Numbered from the stretch's first letter, positions 11,698 through 23,688 are shown. The stretch is 64,000 bases of DNA from Polytrichum commune (GCA_950295325.1 OX485803.1:11408001-11472000); one strand, 5' to 3'. The notes: generated by a model from the letters alone, not told the origin. Program-made: numbers and translations.

Positions 11698-12623
11698 CAG
11701 ATTATGATATTTAGTGTCATATGGTATTTAATGGCACTGTGGTTACTATCCAGATGACACTTCTCATGAATAAGTTTGGTGTTGTCATGGTTGATGGATG
11801 AATTCATCCGTTGGCCAAAACCCTACCTTTTCTTGTCAGCAACTTGTGATGAAATATTATCATGAATGACTGAAATATGGATGAAACATCACTTGGTAAG
11901 TGACAGTAATTGCCACACTGTTAACTTATAATCCCCCCCCCCCCCAACAACTTACAAGGAGTGACACATAACGTTGGGTTAACAATTAGTATTGAGCAAG
12001 AGAGTTAGAATTGGTGACGCTAAATATCATATTTAGTGTAGTATGTGTTTGGAGACTCCCTCTACTTGTGAGCAAATTCCATAAACCGGGGCTTGATGAT
12101 AACTATCAGCTAAATGTACTTAATATACACAACCGGTCGAGTCAAAATAATGGTGGGAACCATGCCTTCAAAGCTCTTACAATCATCTTGAATTCTTTCA
12201 AATGGGAATTCAAACTTTTTATTCATTTATATATTTAGTACAAGAACAAACGCATGAATATAATTGTAGGGGTGACTTGGCCCAACAACGATTCCGGGCC
12301 ATTCCGACCATTGACACGGTCCGACACCGAAGGGGCCCCATTGGCCAATAAGGTGTTGTCCTTTGGTTGCAAATGACAATCGGGAGCCACCGGGGGGACC
12401 CACTGCCACCGTCCCATGTGGAGTCATATGTATTTATAAGCGGTTTCGTGCCATTCTATTCTTTGCTCTCTTTGCCTTTCTACTTTCAATTGGCCTTATC
12501 TTTCATTACAAACCATCCAATCGAATTTGTGGCTCATGTGCAACTAACATTGAAACTAACATTCTCACGAAAAACGTGATAATTCCAACAAACAACCGAG
12601 GATAAGAGGTTTTGTTAATTTAT
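11698..12623. other. No gene seen; C-tract
   Basis: A run of 13 C lies at 11933-11945. The GC-richer stretch 12260-12430 contains overlapping short frames on both strands with no recognisable product. Confidence 0.5.
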
Positions 12624-12780
12624 AGCCCGCCCACACTAACTAGTGTGGGTCACTAGTGAACGGTTTCTACCAGCACATGCCACTTTTAGAGTTGGTTTAG
12701 CCAGTGAGAACCACCGGATGCAACCAGTGCTGGTAGGAATTGTTCACTGGTGGTCTGCATCAATAAGTGTGGGTGGGCTG
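12624..12780. mobile_element. Short fold-back element (157 bp)
   Basis: The left part AGCCCGCCCACACTAACTAG and the complement of the right end CAGCCCACCCACACTTATTG match, as do further blocks (CTAGTGAACGGTTTCTACC against CCAGTGAACAATTCCTACC). The whole unit would fold as one imperfect hairpin. No clear target duplication. Confidence 0.6.
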
Positions 12781-14559
12781 TTGGATGACAAGAGGCACAT
12801 GATTCATGCAAGTACAACTCCCATTAATCCATTGAAAATGTCTATAACTTTTATGTTGCCCATAGATTATAAGTTTTGAAGTTTTTTTGACTTTGAGATT
12901 ACACTAAATAGTCATAATTTTCATGTGGGCCATAGTCCATCTCTAGAGACCACGTTGATTCGCATAATGAGAGTTAATGTGTGTGGATCATGTTAATTTT
13001 CAACCCACACTAAATCTCATCTTTAGAAATCGTGTGGGCCACATTAATTTTTTGTTTTTCCAAGGAGATTGATGTGGGTGAATATTGTAGTTTTACCTCC
13101 TTGATGTATCATGAGTTGTGACTTTTTTTCAATGTAAGGTGTTGGGTGGAAGTCTCAAGAAAGATTCAAGGGAGGGTCCGAGGTCTTGGACCCATATTAA
13201 TGCCATCCTTGGTAGACAATTATGGTGGCCCACTTTAACTACTTGTATGCTAATTTTCGACCCACACTAACAAACTAGTTAATGTGGCTTCAAAGACCCC
13301 AAACTAGTCTAGTGGGACTTAGAATGAATTAACTACAAAATATTGGGGACGTTCATTTTGATGTGGATGGATAAGAGGTACACTCATGTGCAATTCAATC
13401 CCTCTCATCATAGCAAGAAGATATTATATATTTTATTGACATATTAATACATTTGAGCGTACCTCCCAACAATCTCGGTGGGGGGGGGGGGTCCACTCTT
13501 TATACCATGTATAAACTAATTGGGGTTTCATGGTCAGACATGCACGCCATTTAAGCTTCAATGAAAATGCCTTGCAATTGTACATACCCACCTGTTTTTT
13601 GGGTTGGCCTCCCGTGATTCATCATTTGCCAAAAATTGAATATCGTATGTCAAGGGTTAAAGTCCAAAATCCTTATTCATATTGGATGAAAAATGTCATA
13701 TCAACCTCTAACTTCCTAAGCAACCCAATTTTTGGTTGATGAATTATTTATTTATGCATCAACCCAACGAACTCGTTTTCCACAGTAAAATTAACTACAA
13801 ATATTGAGCCAACCTAAATATCGACCTATAGATAGATGAGCTATGCAATTTGGAGATGACTATAATGTGATAAACAAAGTCAAATTATGAAGTGGTCATG
13901 TTTTTGTTGTGTTGTGAGTTGATGTGAGGGTGTTGACTCCAATTAATGGTTGCCACTCCAACACAAACTTTTGCAAGAACATCAATTATGCTTATTATAG
14001 GAAAAGTGATTAGTTTTCATGTTCATGTAATTATGCTTTTATTGCTCACATTGAGCATTCAAATTAACATTTGGACACTCTATAATTTTTAAGGAATTCT
14101 TTGCATACATGCGGTTAGAACTACGGGATAGTTTGCATAATCCAAATGCAAGGTGGCTAGCCTATTGTGGATTGCACATTTTGGCATGAGAATTTATGGA
14201 GGTAGTTGTTCCCATTTAGTGGATCACACAAGCATTCAGCTCATTTTCCAAGTGAATTTTATTGGTCAAAGATCTTTTTTAGGGATAAAATATGGCATTT
14301 TCTTATGCATACCTTCCTACATTTTTAAAATCTAAAGAATCCAAGGGTTGTTCATGCCAAAAATTTCCGTCAAATTAGTTCATCTCCCATGTTTCAAGAT
14401 CCTACATGTAAATCCCATTTCAACCTCAAACTTGTCCATGAAAATTACACAACCAACATTGAGTGAAACGTACTCAAAACAACCTTTTTCATAGGCTTGG
14501 GAAGTTAGGGGTTAAATAAATTGCTCCAAAAATGGTATACATTGTGGGCCACAATAGAG
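12781..14559. other. No gene seen; G-tract and repeat fragments
   Basis: Fragments of family C (about 13366-13405) and of family D (about 13480-13570, beginning in a 12-G run at 13480-13491 followed by TCCACTCTTTATACCATG). No exon recognised. Confidence 0.5.
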
Positions 14560-14985
14560 TTGATTGTAAAGTAAAGCTAATGAACCCCATGTTTAGTCCC
14601 AAACCATGAGTTTATAAGAATCAAACAAAAGTCACTCAAGTTTTCTTAATGTTGGATTTACCACACACAAATAATGGTGTTGAGCTATTGAACACTAGGA
14701 TCCAAGCTTGTCTACTACGATGAGTGGGCCAAGCTAGCCTTGCTCCAAGATTTAGGACAATGAGTCCCATGTGCATATCTTATTTTAGATCCTAAAATTC
14801 TCTCAAAGTTTGAGAGGTGGAAAGAGGAGGTCCCAAAAGTTTCACCCCAACTTTCGAAAAATAGTCTCCAATACATGAAAAGCTAACAAGCTTTTCATAG
14901 AAAGTTTTCTCAAAGAAGGATCAAACCCACATTTTTGTCCCACTTTGAGAGACTTTATGGGTAACTTTATTACATAAGATCATGT
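14560..14985 (+). repeat. Repeat family A, copy 3
   Basis: Holds the middle blocks of the family in order: TTTAGTCCCAAACCATGAG, GAGTGGGCCAAGCTAGCCTT and CTCAAAGAAGGATCAAACCC, ending TTTATGGGTAACTTTATTAC. Confidence 0.65.
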
Positions 14986-17759
14986 TTTTAGACTATAATT
15001 ATTGGAATAACATGTGAATGTGAAATTTTGACGAACTCACAACATTTCAAATAAGATTTTAATATTGTGACACACGGTCATTTTTCAATATTGAGTGTTG
15101 TGCATTACATATATTTCAATTATTTAAATATTTATTAAATATATAATATATCTCAATATGACATATAAATGTCATATTTATGGCAATTAAGACTATAAAT
15201 TATAGAGTCCTTTGAGAGTATACTTTCGTAGAATTCTACATAGGAATCCATGTAGGAATCCACGTAGGCAAGTTTTTATAGTCTTGGCCAAGATTGTAGG
15301 GTTTCTTCTAGACAACTCTTGAAGATAGGTTGGACGGAATATGCGATGGGCCCAGAGGACAACCCATGACAATTTTTAAAATGACATATTCAATACTATT
15401 TGTATTTAATTCATAATGTGACTCTTTTAGTTATTGTAGAAGGTTGCTTTATATGTAAATACTATGCAAAAATAAATAAAAATGTGCATTATCATTTAAT
15501 GTATGATAAATAAAATTGTGTAGTAGTTTTCAATTATTGATCTAACTATACCCTACAAATAGAGCTTTCAATACTCACAACTTGCTAAATTAACATATAC
15601 ATACACTAATACATTAATAAAGCTACAAACACTTCCTTTCTCTTTCCTCCACGATGCATTTTTATACCTAACTATGATATTGACTTTGTCCTGTCTTTGT
15701 AGGACTTAAATCTAGATATGTCTCAAACTAACTGCAACCAAGTAGGCAAGGTTTTCGTTTGCTTTATAGAAGAAAAAGAAAAGTAGAGTATACCATCATG
15801 AGTGAACATGCCCTTAGTGAATACGTGTGTGACCTACAAGTAACACCGCCCTTTTACTCCACTTAATATTTAGGGTGTTATGTGGCACAAAATCACCCAC
15901 CTAATCACCCCCCCAAATGTGAGTTGAAGGTTAGACAATTCTTGTGCTTTGGAAAACTCCACATGTTTAATGTGAGGCTCAAAAATCAGGTTTGTTGTTG
16001 CATCTTGCTTCACTTGAAACCACTCATTAATAGAAATCAATGCTTAAAGCTCAAGGAAGTTGGGGAAAGGGACACATTTTCCAAGCCTTCGGTGCATTTG
16101 CATATGATTGAGTAAGTTATGCTTTGCTAGGGAGGGAAAAAAGGGAAGAAGAAGAAGAAGAAGAATCATCAATTGATTGTTTTTAGGTATTGTTTGAGGA
16201 TGAACTTGATAAGTTTAGAGGAATAATAGTATAAATGGCATGAACATGAATTGTATCATTGTGACTTGTCTAAACCATACAAGTTTCACAAAATGGTAGA
16301 TATTTGACGTAAGCAAGGGTAGGATTTGAACATTTGTTCATCATTGCTTGCCTAGAGGGCTCACAATTGAAAACATCTATATTAACCCATGAGGTTTTGC
16401 TACACATTACAAAAGGTATATTTTTCAAAAGTACAATGTTTCAATGCAAAAATCATCACTTGTTTTGATGTAGATGGGATCTTTTTGAAGATCCTTGTAA
16501 TGTAGTGAACCTTATTGTGTATTGGGCTTGATTATGATTTCAAACCATAAACCCTAATTCCTAAAGTTTGTTTGTTTTTCTTGTTTTGTGTATTTTCATC
16601 TTGCAAGGCTTATAGTTAATCACACACTTTAAGGACTTCAAGAAATTGGGGGATTTCTTCTACATATAAGTATTATAGAGTACCGCTAAATTAGTCATTC
16701 AACTAAACTATGCATAGGTTGTCAATAATCACAACAATTTACCATTATTTTGAAAATTAGTATGCCTTATAGTCCATTCTAGTAGGTAAATGGCTCCCTA
16801 TAAGATACTATGTTATTGCACATGTACACCTTTTCTAAGAGGAAGTGACCTCCCTGAGTTTGGCCTCCCAACCTTCACTAGTTAAGGTAGAAAACCATGA
16901 AATGGGGTATGACCACTTCTGGTGCACTAGACTTAGAGGAGAGTGATTCTTGAGTGGACCCAAAATGGCTAATTATAAAAGTGGTGGCTTGAAAAAGATG
17001 TAGTGATAGGCCGGATGCAACGATGGAGCATATTAATCTTGTTTCACACCACTTGGGACCGCTTTTGGGTGCCTTTGAGTTAACCATTTTGTGTTGCATT
17101 TGTATGCATGTAGGATACGTTATTGCTTAGAAAGACTCTATTGTACAAGTAGGGGATCTGACTTACTTGCCTCTTTGGAATAATGTAACTAATATTTTTG
17201 CATGGATTTTGTTTTTGAAACAACTTGCATTTTTCATCATATCCTCTTCTCCATCTCTAAGACATATTTTACAAATATTCAAGCCACTCTTTCTGGCCAA
17301 TCAACTCATTTTCACCGTTCCGGTTTTTCTACCTTCCATAGCCCACAATTGGAGACCGAGGGGGTCCTTGTAGGCATGATGAAAGGCGGTTTTGGAACGC
17401 TTTCTTCAATTGAGAATCGAGCCAAAGAACACTTTGAATTTGATGCTCATGATATTCTCGTCGTGGATGGACTTCAAGTTGTTGTGGCATCTAGATTTTT
17501 AATTTTTTTAATTTTTCGGTTTGTGGAAATAGGGATTTAGCTTTGTGGATCTCCCGGTGGAGGCCACCGCATGATGTTTTGGTGGCTTAATACACCACCA
17601 CCAATTGACGTGCATGAATGGAGCTTTGGAAATATCTTGACACCGATGCCACAAACTTCACACAAACTTCTAAGTCGAGAGAGGTATGTGAACGATAAAG
17701 CAACATGGACGTAGGGTCCAAAATGGACATAGTTTTCTACAACATAGATAGATTCATTT
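14986..17759. other. Gene-free AT-rich sequence
   Basis: A (GAA)n run at about 16145-16165 is the only structured feature. The plus frames near 17167-17540 have no recognisable motif. Confidence 0.5.
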
Positions 17760-18315
17760 GTAAAGTGAAGGAGATGGAACCATGGGCTTAGTCCCAAACC
17801 ACGAGTTAATGAGATATAACACAAAGTCGCCCAAGTTTTTCAAAATTCTTAAATTATCATACACAAAACAGTGGCGGCGGACTACTAAAAATCAAAATTT
17901 TCCATCTTGTTTTACGAGGATGAGTGGGCCAAGCCAGCCTTGCATAGGCTGAATGCATGATTTAGTACAGCGTGTCCCATGCGCAGAAAACAAAAAATAG
18001 AAATGAACGCCCGTATCCAGGTACGAGCATGAATGTGAGCCCGTTAGCCGTATGGTGATCATGGTTAGTCATGATGCGACGTAGGATGTTATGCCTCCTT
18101 TCATGTCCCATGTGCATATTTTACTTTGAATCCTAAAATTCTATGAAACTTTGAGAGGTGAAAAGAGGAGGTCTCAAAAAGGTCCACCCAACTTTCAAAA
18201 TAGACTTCATTTACGATGAGCTAACAAGCTCTAAATGGAAAGTTTTTCTCAATGAAGGATCAAACCCATGGTGTTGACTCTCCGTGAGGGACTTTAAAGA
18301 TAACTCTAATGCGTA
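17760..18315 (+). repeat. Repeat family A, copy 4, with a 131-bp insertion
   Basis: Blocks GGCTTAGTCCCAAACCACG, GATGAGTGGGCCAAGCCAGC and CTCAATGAAGGATCAAACCC are in family order. The copy is interrupted: TGTCCCATGCGCA (17973-17985) and TGTCCCATGTGCA (18104-18116) flank sequence absent from the other copies. Confidence 0.65.
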
Positions 18316-18509
18316 TATTGTTTAAGAATACAAATCTAAGTCAATGGTGTAGAGTACACTCGTAACCACTTCATATTGCTAGGAATGTTCGTGTCAACAT
18401 AGTTGTCAATTAGCTCAACCCAAATGAGAAGCTTGACTCCTAGTGTACTTAATTAGAAACCTCAGTTACTTAGCTTACAGACCAAGTTGACTTAAGCTTG
18501 ACCCCCGAG

Positions 18510-19060
18510 GGGTCCACTCTTCATAGCACATAGAAATTAATATGAGTGTAAAAAAAGGGGTTTTTTGAGGCATTGGTGCACATAGCATACATGAGGGGAG
18601 GATTTTTAATATTTGAATATTTGAATTTTTTTTCCAATGTGTACAAATGAGAAGGGTCTTGTAACTTCAAAGAAGAGGTGGATGTACATAAGGGCCTTCT
18701 AAAGTTTAGAACAAAGATTGACATCATATATGTGGTAATGTAAAACTGCTATGAGTTACGTCTTATGGATGAAAATGCTTTCAATAAATTTCTCAAAGGA
18801 AACTGAAAGTGAATTGTATACATAACTTAAAAACTTATTTTTTTCGTGTTTTATATTTTTTGTATGTCACAGTGGAGGCATGTATCACTTTGAGTTTAAA
18901 ACATTAGTATGCATACATGAGTTTGTTATTTGATGTATCATTAGTATGTATGCCATAGTTTTGTGCAATACTTTTCTTGATTTTAGAAAGTTGTGTTTCA
19001 TAGTTACCCACGCATGTCATTTAGAGTTCCAATGAAAGAATGACCCCATGGGAGCTTGAC
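18510..19060 (+). repeat. Repeat family D, copy 1
   Basis: Starts GGGGTCCACTCTTCATAGCAC and ends around GTCATTTAGAGTTCCAA; the same start and end blocks bracket 57165-57690. Non-coding and AT-rich. Confidence 0.6.
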
Positions 19061-19590
19061 TCGACCCTTGATGTTGGTGACTTGAGAACTCATCACTGCT
19101 CCGATTCGTTGAAATCCTATAGATTGTGGTTTCCTATTGAACTTGATTCAATAACACTTAAGTAAGTGGGCCTAATTCAATTACTTCTCTTGATTGGACA
19201 CCTATATTTGTCAAAATTTGTTAATCATTCTAAGTTCAATATTCAATTTTTTTTGGTTTTGTGTGTGCGTGGGGGACTTATGTGATCATTAAATGAAGAG
19301 AATTGGTGAAATTGGAGTTGAGAAAGGCATAGATCTAAGCTCTGCAATCAAAGATTCTTTGCTTCCCATTGTGTTGTTATAAGGGGGGAACTCTTCCATT
19401 TGTTCAATGTTGGGCTATTAGGCTATTAGGCTCCACCCAACCTCATGCACAACCCTCTCAATCCCACCACAATTTCAGGAGTAACACTTATCTAAGCAAC
19501 TTCCTTCCCCAATTCCTCACCCCTTCCTCCTCTCTACACACTCTCAAAGCCAAAGCTATACTCACTCCCCAACCAACAACAACAATTGAT
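19061..19590. other. No gene seen; fragment of repeat family B
   Basis: A short piece at about 19185-19300 (GATTGGACACCTATATTTG, then TAAGTTCAAT) matches family B. No exon recognised. Confidence 0.45.
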
Positions 19591-19593
19591 TTA

Positions 19594-19988
19594 GGGTTGG
19601 TTTAGACTACAATGAAGAAGTGCACCGGCCCATCAAGAATTTCAACCCAAGACAAGGTTATTTGAGGCAACATGAGGTATTGCAAACAAGATGGAAAAAC
19701 AATCAAAAAAATACCTCGAGTTGGAGTTCTCAGGAGGCCAAGTTTCTTGTCCAAGGGTTTGAGGTTGCCCAAGAAACTTGAACTCCGGAGAACTCCCCTA
19801 GCAAAAAAATGTTGCCATGTTGGCAGCCATGTCATTTTTCTATCCATACTTGAACTTTTCCACTAGAGAAGTCTTGGCTGTAATGTAAACCTGGACTGGT
19901 GAAAAACCCATTTTGTAGCCAATTATATTGCTTCATTCCCCTAAAATTCTTGACCGGTGCACTTCTTCACCGTAGTCTAAACCGGCCC
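19594..19988. mobile_element. PIF/Harbinger-like MITE, 395 bp
   Basis: TTA on both sides (19591-19593 and 19989-19991). Inverted ends: left GGGTTGGTTTAGACTACAAT, right as complement GGGCCGGTTTAGACTACGGT, both continuing GAAGAAGTGCACCGG and CAAGAATTT. The interior (19720-19800) is homologous, in inverse orientation, to 54650-54738 of the nested element upstream of RPS26. Confidence 0.85.
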
Positions 19989-19991
19989 TTA

Positions 19992-20727
19992 GTCTCCACA
20001 TCCCTGTGCCTTCCTCCTCATGTGAACATTGTGAGATAGCACCACCCCCAAAGACCTTGTCTCCCCACCAACACCATGAGGTACTTAACTCACAACTACA
20101 CTAAGTAATCCTATTACTAAAGATGTCAACATGTAACCGGTTGTACTTGAAAACACTAGGATATCAACCAATTATGCCCAAAATTCTTCCCTTGACATGG
20201 AGAGGAGTATGAGCTAAGTCACAACCAACCCCCATTAATGTACTAGGGTGTTTGGTGGGGATTGGAAATATGTGACGCATCCCTCTACGGTAGTATAGCA
20301 TTACATCACTACCTGGCTGCGTTATGTGGGACCATGTATCACACGAACATGATTTTCCTTTGATTCCATGATTCCCAATATATGGGGAGCACTCACGTTG
20401 AATACTGTTAACTTTTTGACAAGCAACTCAAAATTACTAGAGTTTTTTAATCGCAACCTCTTTTCTTTAGAAAGAGACCATCATATAGTTGCTTAGTAAT
20501 ATTATGTGGCATGTGGTGGTTCCATTCATCAACAATGATTGCGTGTACCTATGATGCAAATTCCAACTTTGCAACGTGAAACGGTGGCAATTAATTAATT
20601 TTTGGATTGTAACATTTACGGTGGAGGACTTCAATACATTCTTGAATGCAACACAACCCAACCGATTGCTGTAGCTTATCACTTTGCCTGTCAAAGAGGA
20701 CGAACCTATGTATGATAACTTCTGGTA
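19992..20727. other. No gene seen
   Basis: AT-rich sequence up to the left target-site duplication of the LINE at 20728. Confidence 0.45.
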
Positions 20728-20740
20728 GTAGCCCATGTAA
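20728..20740. repeat. LINE target-site duplication (left)
   Basis: GTAGCCCATGTAA, repeated exactly at 23689-23701 on the other side of the LINE. Confidence 0.88.
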
Positions 20741-20959
20741 TAATAATAATAACAACAACTTCGGTCTCCGCAGGAGACTGACGTGAATTAAGTGTCTGTT
20801 CGATCTACCTTCAATCCCGAGCCCACAGGACAGAGGTATGAAGGAGAAGATCTACTCCTCCCTTTCGAGAGTAGACACTTTAGACACAAGAAACCAATAA
20901 TGTAGACTACACCTAATATAATACCCCGTGCCCTTTACCCCTAACTTTTAAGTTCTGAG

Positions 20960-22399
20960 TTATGGGGGGTCAGGATTGTGGGGGAGTGGTTGGTGGTTTT
21001 CAATTCTCCTTTTATGGAGGAGGATAGACATGGCATATTGTATTGCAATGGTGTTAATATTTTTGAAAGTAGTTTTGATGGAGGCCATGGGTATTTTGAA
21101 TTTGGACTCTAGTGCTTTCATAGATGGGATGTGGGCAGTCGCTCTGGCCCCAGCAGTGATGACAATGAGTGGGTCTATTTTCCATCCTCTGGAAGCAATG
21201 CTAGCAATTAGTGGGCTATATTTATTATTTTTTGCTTGAATTGCTTCTGGGGAGAATCTATCATTACAGTATGTGGATTCAATGAATTGTATGGTAAGGT
21301 TAGGGTCAACGTCGCTGGGGGGGACATTCTGATATGGCAATCCCTTAACACAAAGGATGTCAGGTCTAAATCTTGCGTTGTAGTGACATCTTTGTGTATT
21401 ACATGTGCAGGGGAGTAGCCAGTTGGGAATTGTGTTTTCTTGGGGGTTGTTATTGAAGGTGCCAGCATTCATGAGGGTAAAGCATCGGGATTTTTCTGAT
21501 GAGATTAGGAGCTTTCTAATTTCTCCAACTGCTTTGTTATGTCTTTTAACTCTGAGTGAGTGTATATGTTGGCATTTGCATTTAAGTAGTACATGTAGCC
21601 ATGTATCTGGTTTGTTTGTGTTGCATATGGGGCACGTAATAGTGGGATATCTTTGGTGACCAAAAAACAGTTGTTTCCTCGCATTACCCATGTAGGTTCC
21701 TGTGCGGAATTTGATGAGGCATGATTTTTGTTTGTCGGTGATAGCGGGATTTGCCCAAAAGTCGTTCGACAACTCGTTGTCTATATCTGTGTATTCTGTC
21801 CATTTACGTGTGTTGGGGGTTTGTGTGGCCATAATTGCTAGGTTCGTTTCCCTATCATATTTTTTAATTTGTTTTTCTAGGAATCTGACTGGGCCTTTGT
21901 CCGGAACTTTGTCCATGGAGGCCCATACATCTTTTTGGTAATAGTAAGGGGTGGCGTGGGCGTGTTCGTGTGAGTGAGTGGCAATTTTGTGCTCTAATTC
22001 TAATCCTTCTTTTGCTAGTTTGTCTGCTTTTTCATTTCCGTCAATGTTGACGTGTGCTCTAACTTTGTATAGAGTGATTGGTTGTGTCCTTGTTTGAAGA
22101 ATTTTTACCATGGAGGCTAGTGTGGTTTGGTCTGGGTGACTATTATGAAGTGTGGGGTGTTTAATTTGCGTGTTAAGCAGGTATAATACATTCAGACTGT
22201 CTATGAATATGAATGCGGGTTCGTTGGGGTATTGTGTGTTTATAATACTTAGCGCGTCGTGGATAGCAATCATTTCTGCTCGCAATATGTTTTGGTGTCC
22301 ATGTAATCTATTGGCGATGTTTAGCCCTTTGGGGCTGTAGATACTGTATCCAGCTCTTTCTCTTCTCCATTCCCCAGGGGCTATTTCTTTGGGTTTCAT
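20960..22399 (-). CDS. LINE ORF C-terminal half: RNase H, CCHC knuckle and PD-(D/E)xK-like endonuclease
   Basis: This 479-codon frame starts at an ATG that is not the true domain start: in the same frame just upstream lies NYYTDGSF, holding the first RNase H Asp. The other active-site residues follow: Glu in LRAEM, Asp in FIDSLN and Asp in GNEKADKLAKEG. So the DEDD set is complete and the enzyme would cut RNA in RNA/DNA hybrids. Next comes CPIC-x8-H-x4-C (CPICNTNKPDTWLHVLLKC), a zinc knuckle typical of LINE C-termini. Then RFRPDIL, IQFIESTYCND and AKNNKYSPLI are placed like the PD, E and K of the restriction-like nuclease that nicks target DNA in R2/Dong-type elements. The protein ends soon after, 219 bp before the element's 3' tail. 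It is a retroelement fragment, unlikely to be expressed by itself. Confidence 0.82.
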   Translation of the reverse strand: MKPKEIAPGEWRRERAGYSIYSPKGLNIANRLHGHQNILRAEMIAIHDALSIINTQYPNEPAFIFIDSLNVLYLLNTQIKHPTLHNSHPDQTTLASMVKILQTRTQPITLYKVRAHVNIDGNEKADKLAKEGLELEHKIATHSHEHAHATPYYYQKDVWASMDKVPDKGPVRFLEKQIKKYDRETNLAIMATQTPNTRKWTEYTDIDNELSNDFWANPAITDKQKSCLIKFRTGTYMGNARKQLFFGHQRYPTITCPICNTNKPDTWLHVLLKCKCQHIHSLRVKRHNKAVGEIRKLLISSEKSRCFTLMNAGTFNNNPQENTIPNWLLPCTCNTQRCHYNARFRPDILCVKGLPYQNVPPSDVDPNLTIQFIESTYCNDRFSPEAIQAKNNKYSPLIASIASRGWKIDPLIVITAGARATAHIPSMKALESKFKIPMASIKTTFKNINTIAIQYAMSILLHKRRIENHQPLPHNPDPP

Positions 22400-23688
22400 A
22401 AAGGAGCCATCAGTGTAGTAGTTGAATTGGGGTGGAATTTTAGAGGTAGATTTGTTTGATAGGGTGGGAGTTGTGGGGTGGGGATGTTATTGTTTGAGAG
22501 TATATTTGGGTAGTTTGATTTAGACCACTTTTTACTTGAATTCACTGTGATGTTTGAAGGAGTGGGTGGTGCAATTTGGGTGTGGCTTTGGAATATTTGG
22601 AGATTAGCTGCTATGTCTTTTAGTAATTTCATTTGTTCGGGGGTGCCTATGTTATTGTTTTGGTGGTGTACACAAAATATGTGTAGGGTAGACGGTTCTT
22701 TTTTTGTAATATTGAGTTCGGGAGGTATTGTGGGTTCTTCATATGCAATCGTATCAGCTGCAAAGTGGGCAATGACGTGTGTGTCCAGAAAAGGACCTAT
22801 GTGTGGGTTTGGATTTTTGTACCAGTCGGTATCCGGGGATATAATTATAGTGATTGTATATGGGTCATTGTGGGCTGTCATGCGAGCCCAGTGAATGGCT
22901 TGTTGTAAGTGAATTGCGGTGTGGGGGTGAGCGTAGCCTATTCCTTGCCATTTATGGTCAAACGCTTTTCCTAGGGATCCAAATATTATGTCACGCGAGA
23001 ATGGCGAGTAGAATTGGGAGAATTGCGTGGGGCATGTGACTGGGGATAAGAAGTATGAATGGGTGATATTGAATGTGGTTATTAGGAGATCTAATATTGG
23101 GGTCGGTAATGTGTATTAGGCACGTTTGAGTGGGTCATTCTTCGAGATTCGGTATTTGTACCTTTGATATAGCCAAACAATTTCAGTTTCGAAGGATTGT
23201 GTGGGTGGTTCTAAGTCATGTGTGGTATATTGTGCCAATTGGTATTGTTTCCATAACCACATTAGTCTGGTTTTCGGGATGGTGATGAGGTGCCGACCAT
23301 TGTCTTCGTATATGTGGGCGACGTCAAATTGTATTTGGATAGTATCGGAATTGGTTTCGATGTCATATTCTGGGTTACATTTATTAATGGAGATATGTGC
23401 TAGTGGGATTATTGTGGTAGGTGTGACATATCTCGTGTCTCTTTGTTGTTCTGTGGAGAAGCAAACATTAATAATGTTTGAGAAGTGTTTGTGTTGTTTT
23501 TCCGTGTAGTAGTGGGTAAGGAGGCCGGTGTTGTGGTTGCATGTGTTGGCATCGCAATAGGAATATAGGTCCCTTGGCGTTTGCCATTTGTTGTATGTGT
23601 GATTATTTGTTGTAGTCCATTGGCATAGGTATGATGTGATTGTTCTTTTTATTCCGTTATGGTCGGAAGATTGTTTTTGTTTGTGAGC
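22396..23688 (-). pseudogene. LINE ORF, upstream part (unassigned domain), broken by TAA and frameshift
   Basis: One reading frame runs from the LINE's 5' breakpoint (23688) to a TGA at 22398-22396, with a single in-frame TAA at 23118-23116. A Met-initiated frame beginning at 23796 is misleading: its first part, before 23688, is host flanking DNA fused in frame by chance. Downstream of the TAA come the segments TLPTPILDLL, FFSPVT-like FLSPVT, FGSLGKAFDHKW, GIGYAHPH, AIHWARM, TITIIISPDTDWY and DTHVIAHF. I cannot assign this about 250-residue region; its layout (TP, then W-x-G, then -HPH-, then a hydrophobic strand with SPxxxWY) loosely recalls phage Dam-type methyltransferases, but the DPPY/NPPY motif is absent. 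The frame moves by one phase relative to RNase H somewhere between 22396 and 22487. Confidence 0.7.

Larger units (their letters stand above)
20741..23688 (-). mobile_element. 5'-truncated LINE (non-LTR retrotransposon) with RNase H and restriction-like endonuclease
   Basis: The element reads on the minus strand and is bounded by the exact 13-bp duplication GTAGCCCATGTAA. Its 3' end (left side) is a trinucleotide tail, (TTG)n(TTA)n on the minus strand, preceded by a 6-bp stem-loop (GTCTCC-GCA-GGAGAC, 20764-20778). The coding part has, in order: an unassigned region (23688 to about 22430), RNase H, a CCHC knuckle and a PD-(D/E)xK-like nuclease. No reverse transcriptase is present; it must have been lost by 5' truncation, which is usual for LINEs. 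One TAA and one frameshift break the frame, otherwise it is open, so the insertion is fairly young. RNase H followed by a nuclease recalls the Dualen/RandI clade, but the assignment is inference. Confidence 0.85.

Noticed and set aside
20976-22894. Several plus-strand frames across the LINE
   Set aside because: All lie antisense to the RNase H/nuclease frame and show no motif; they are shadows.
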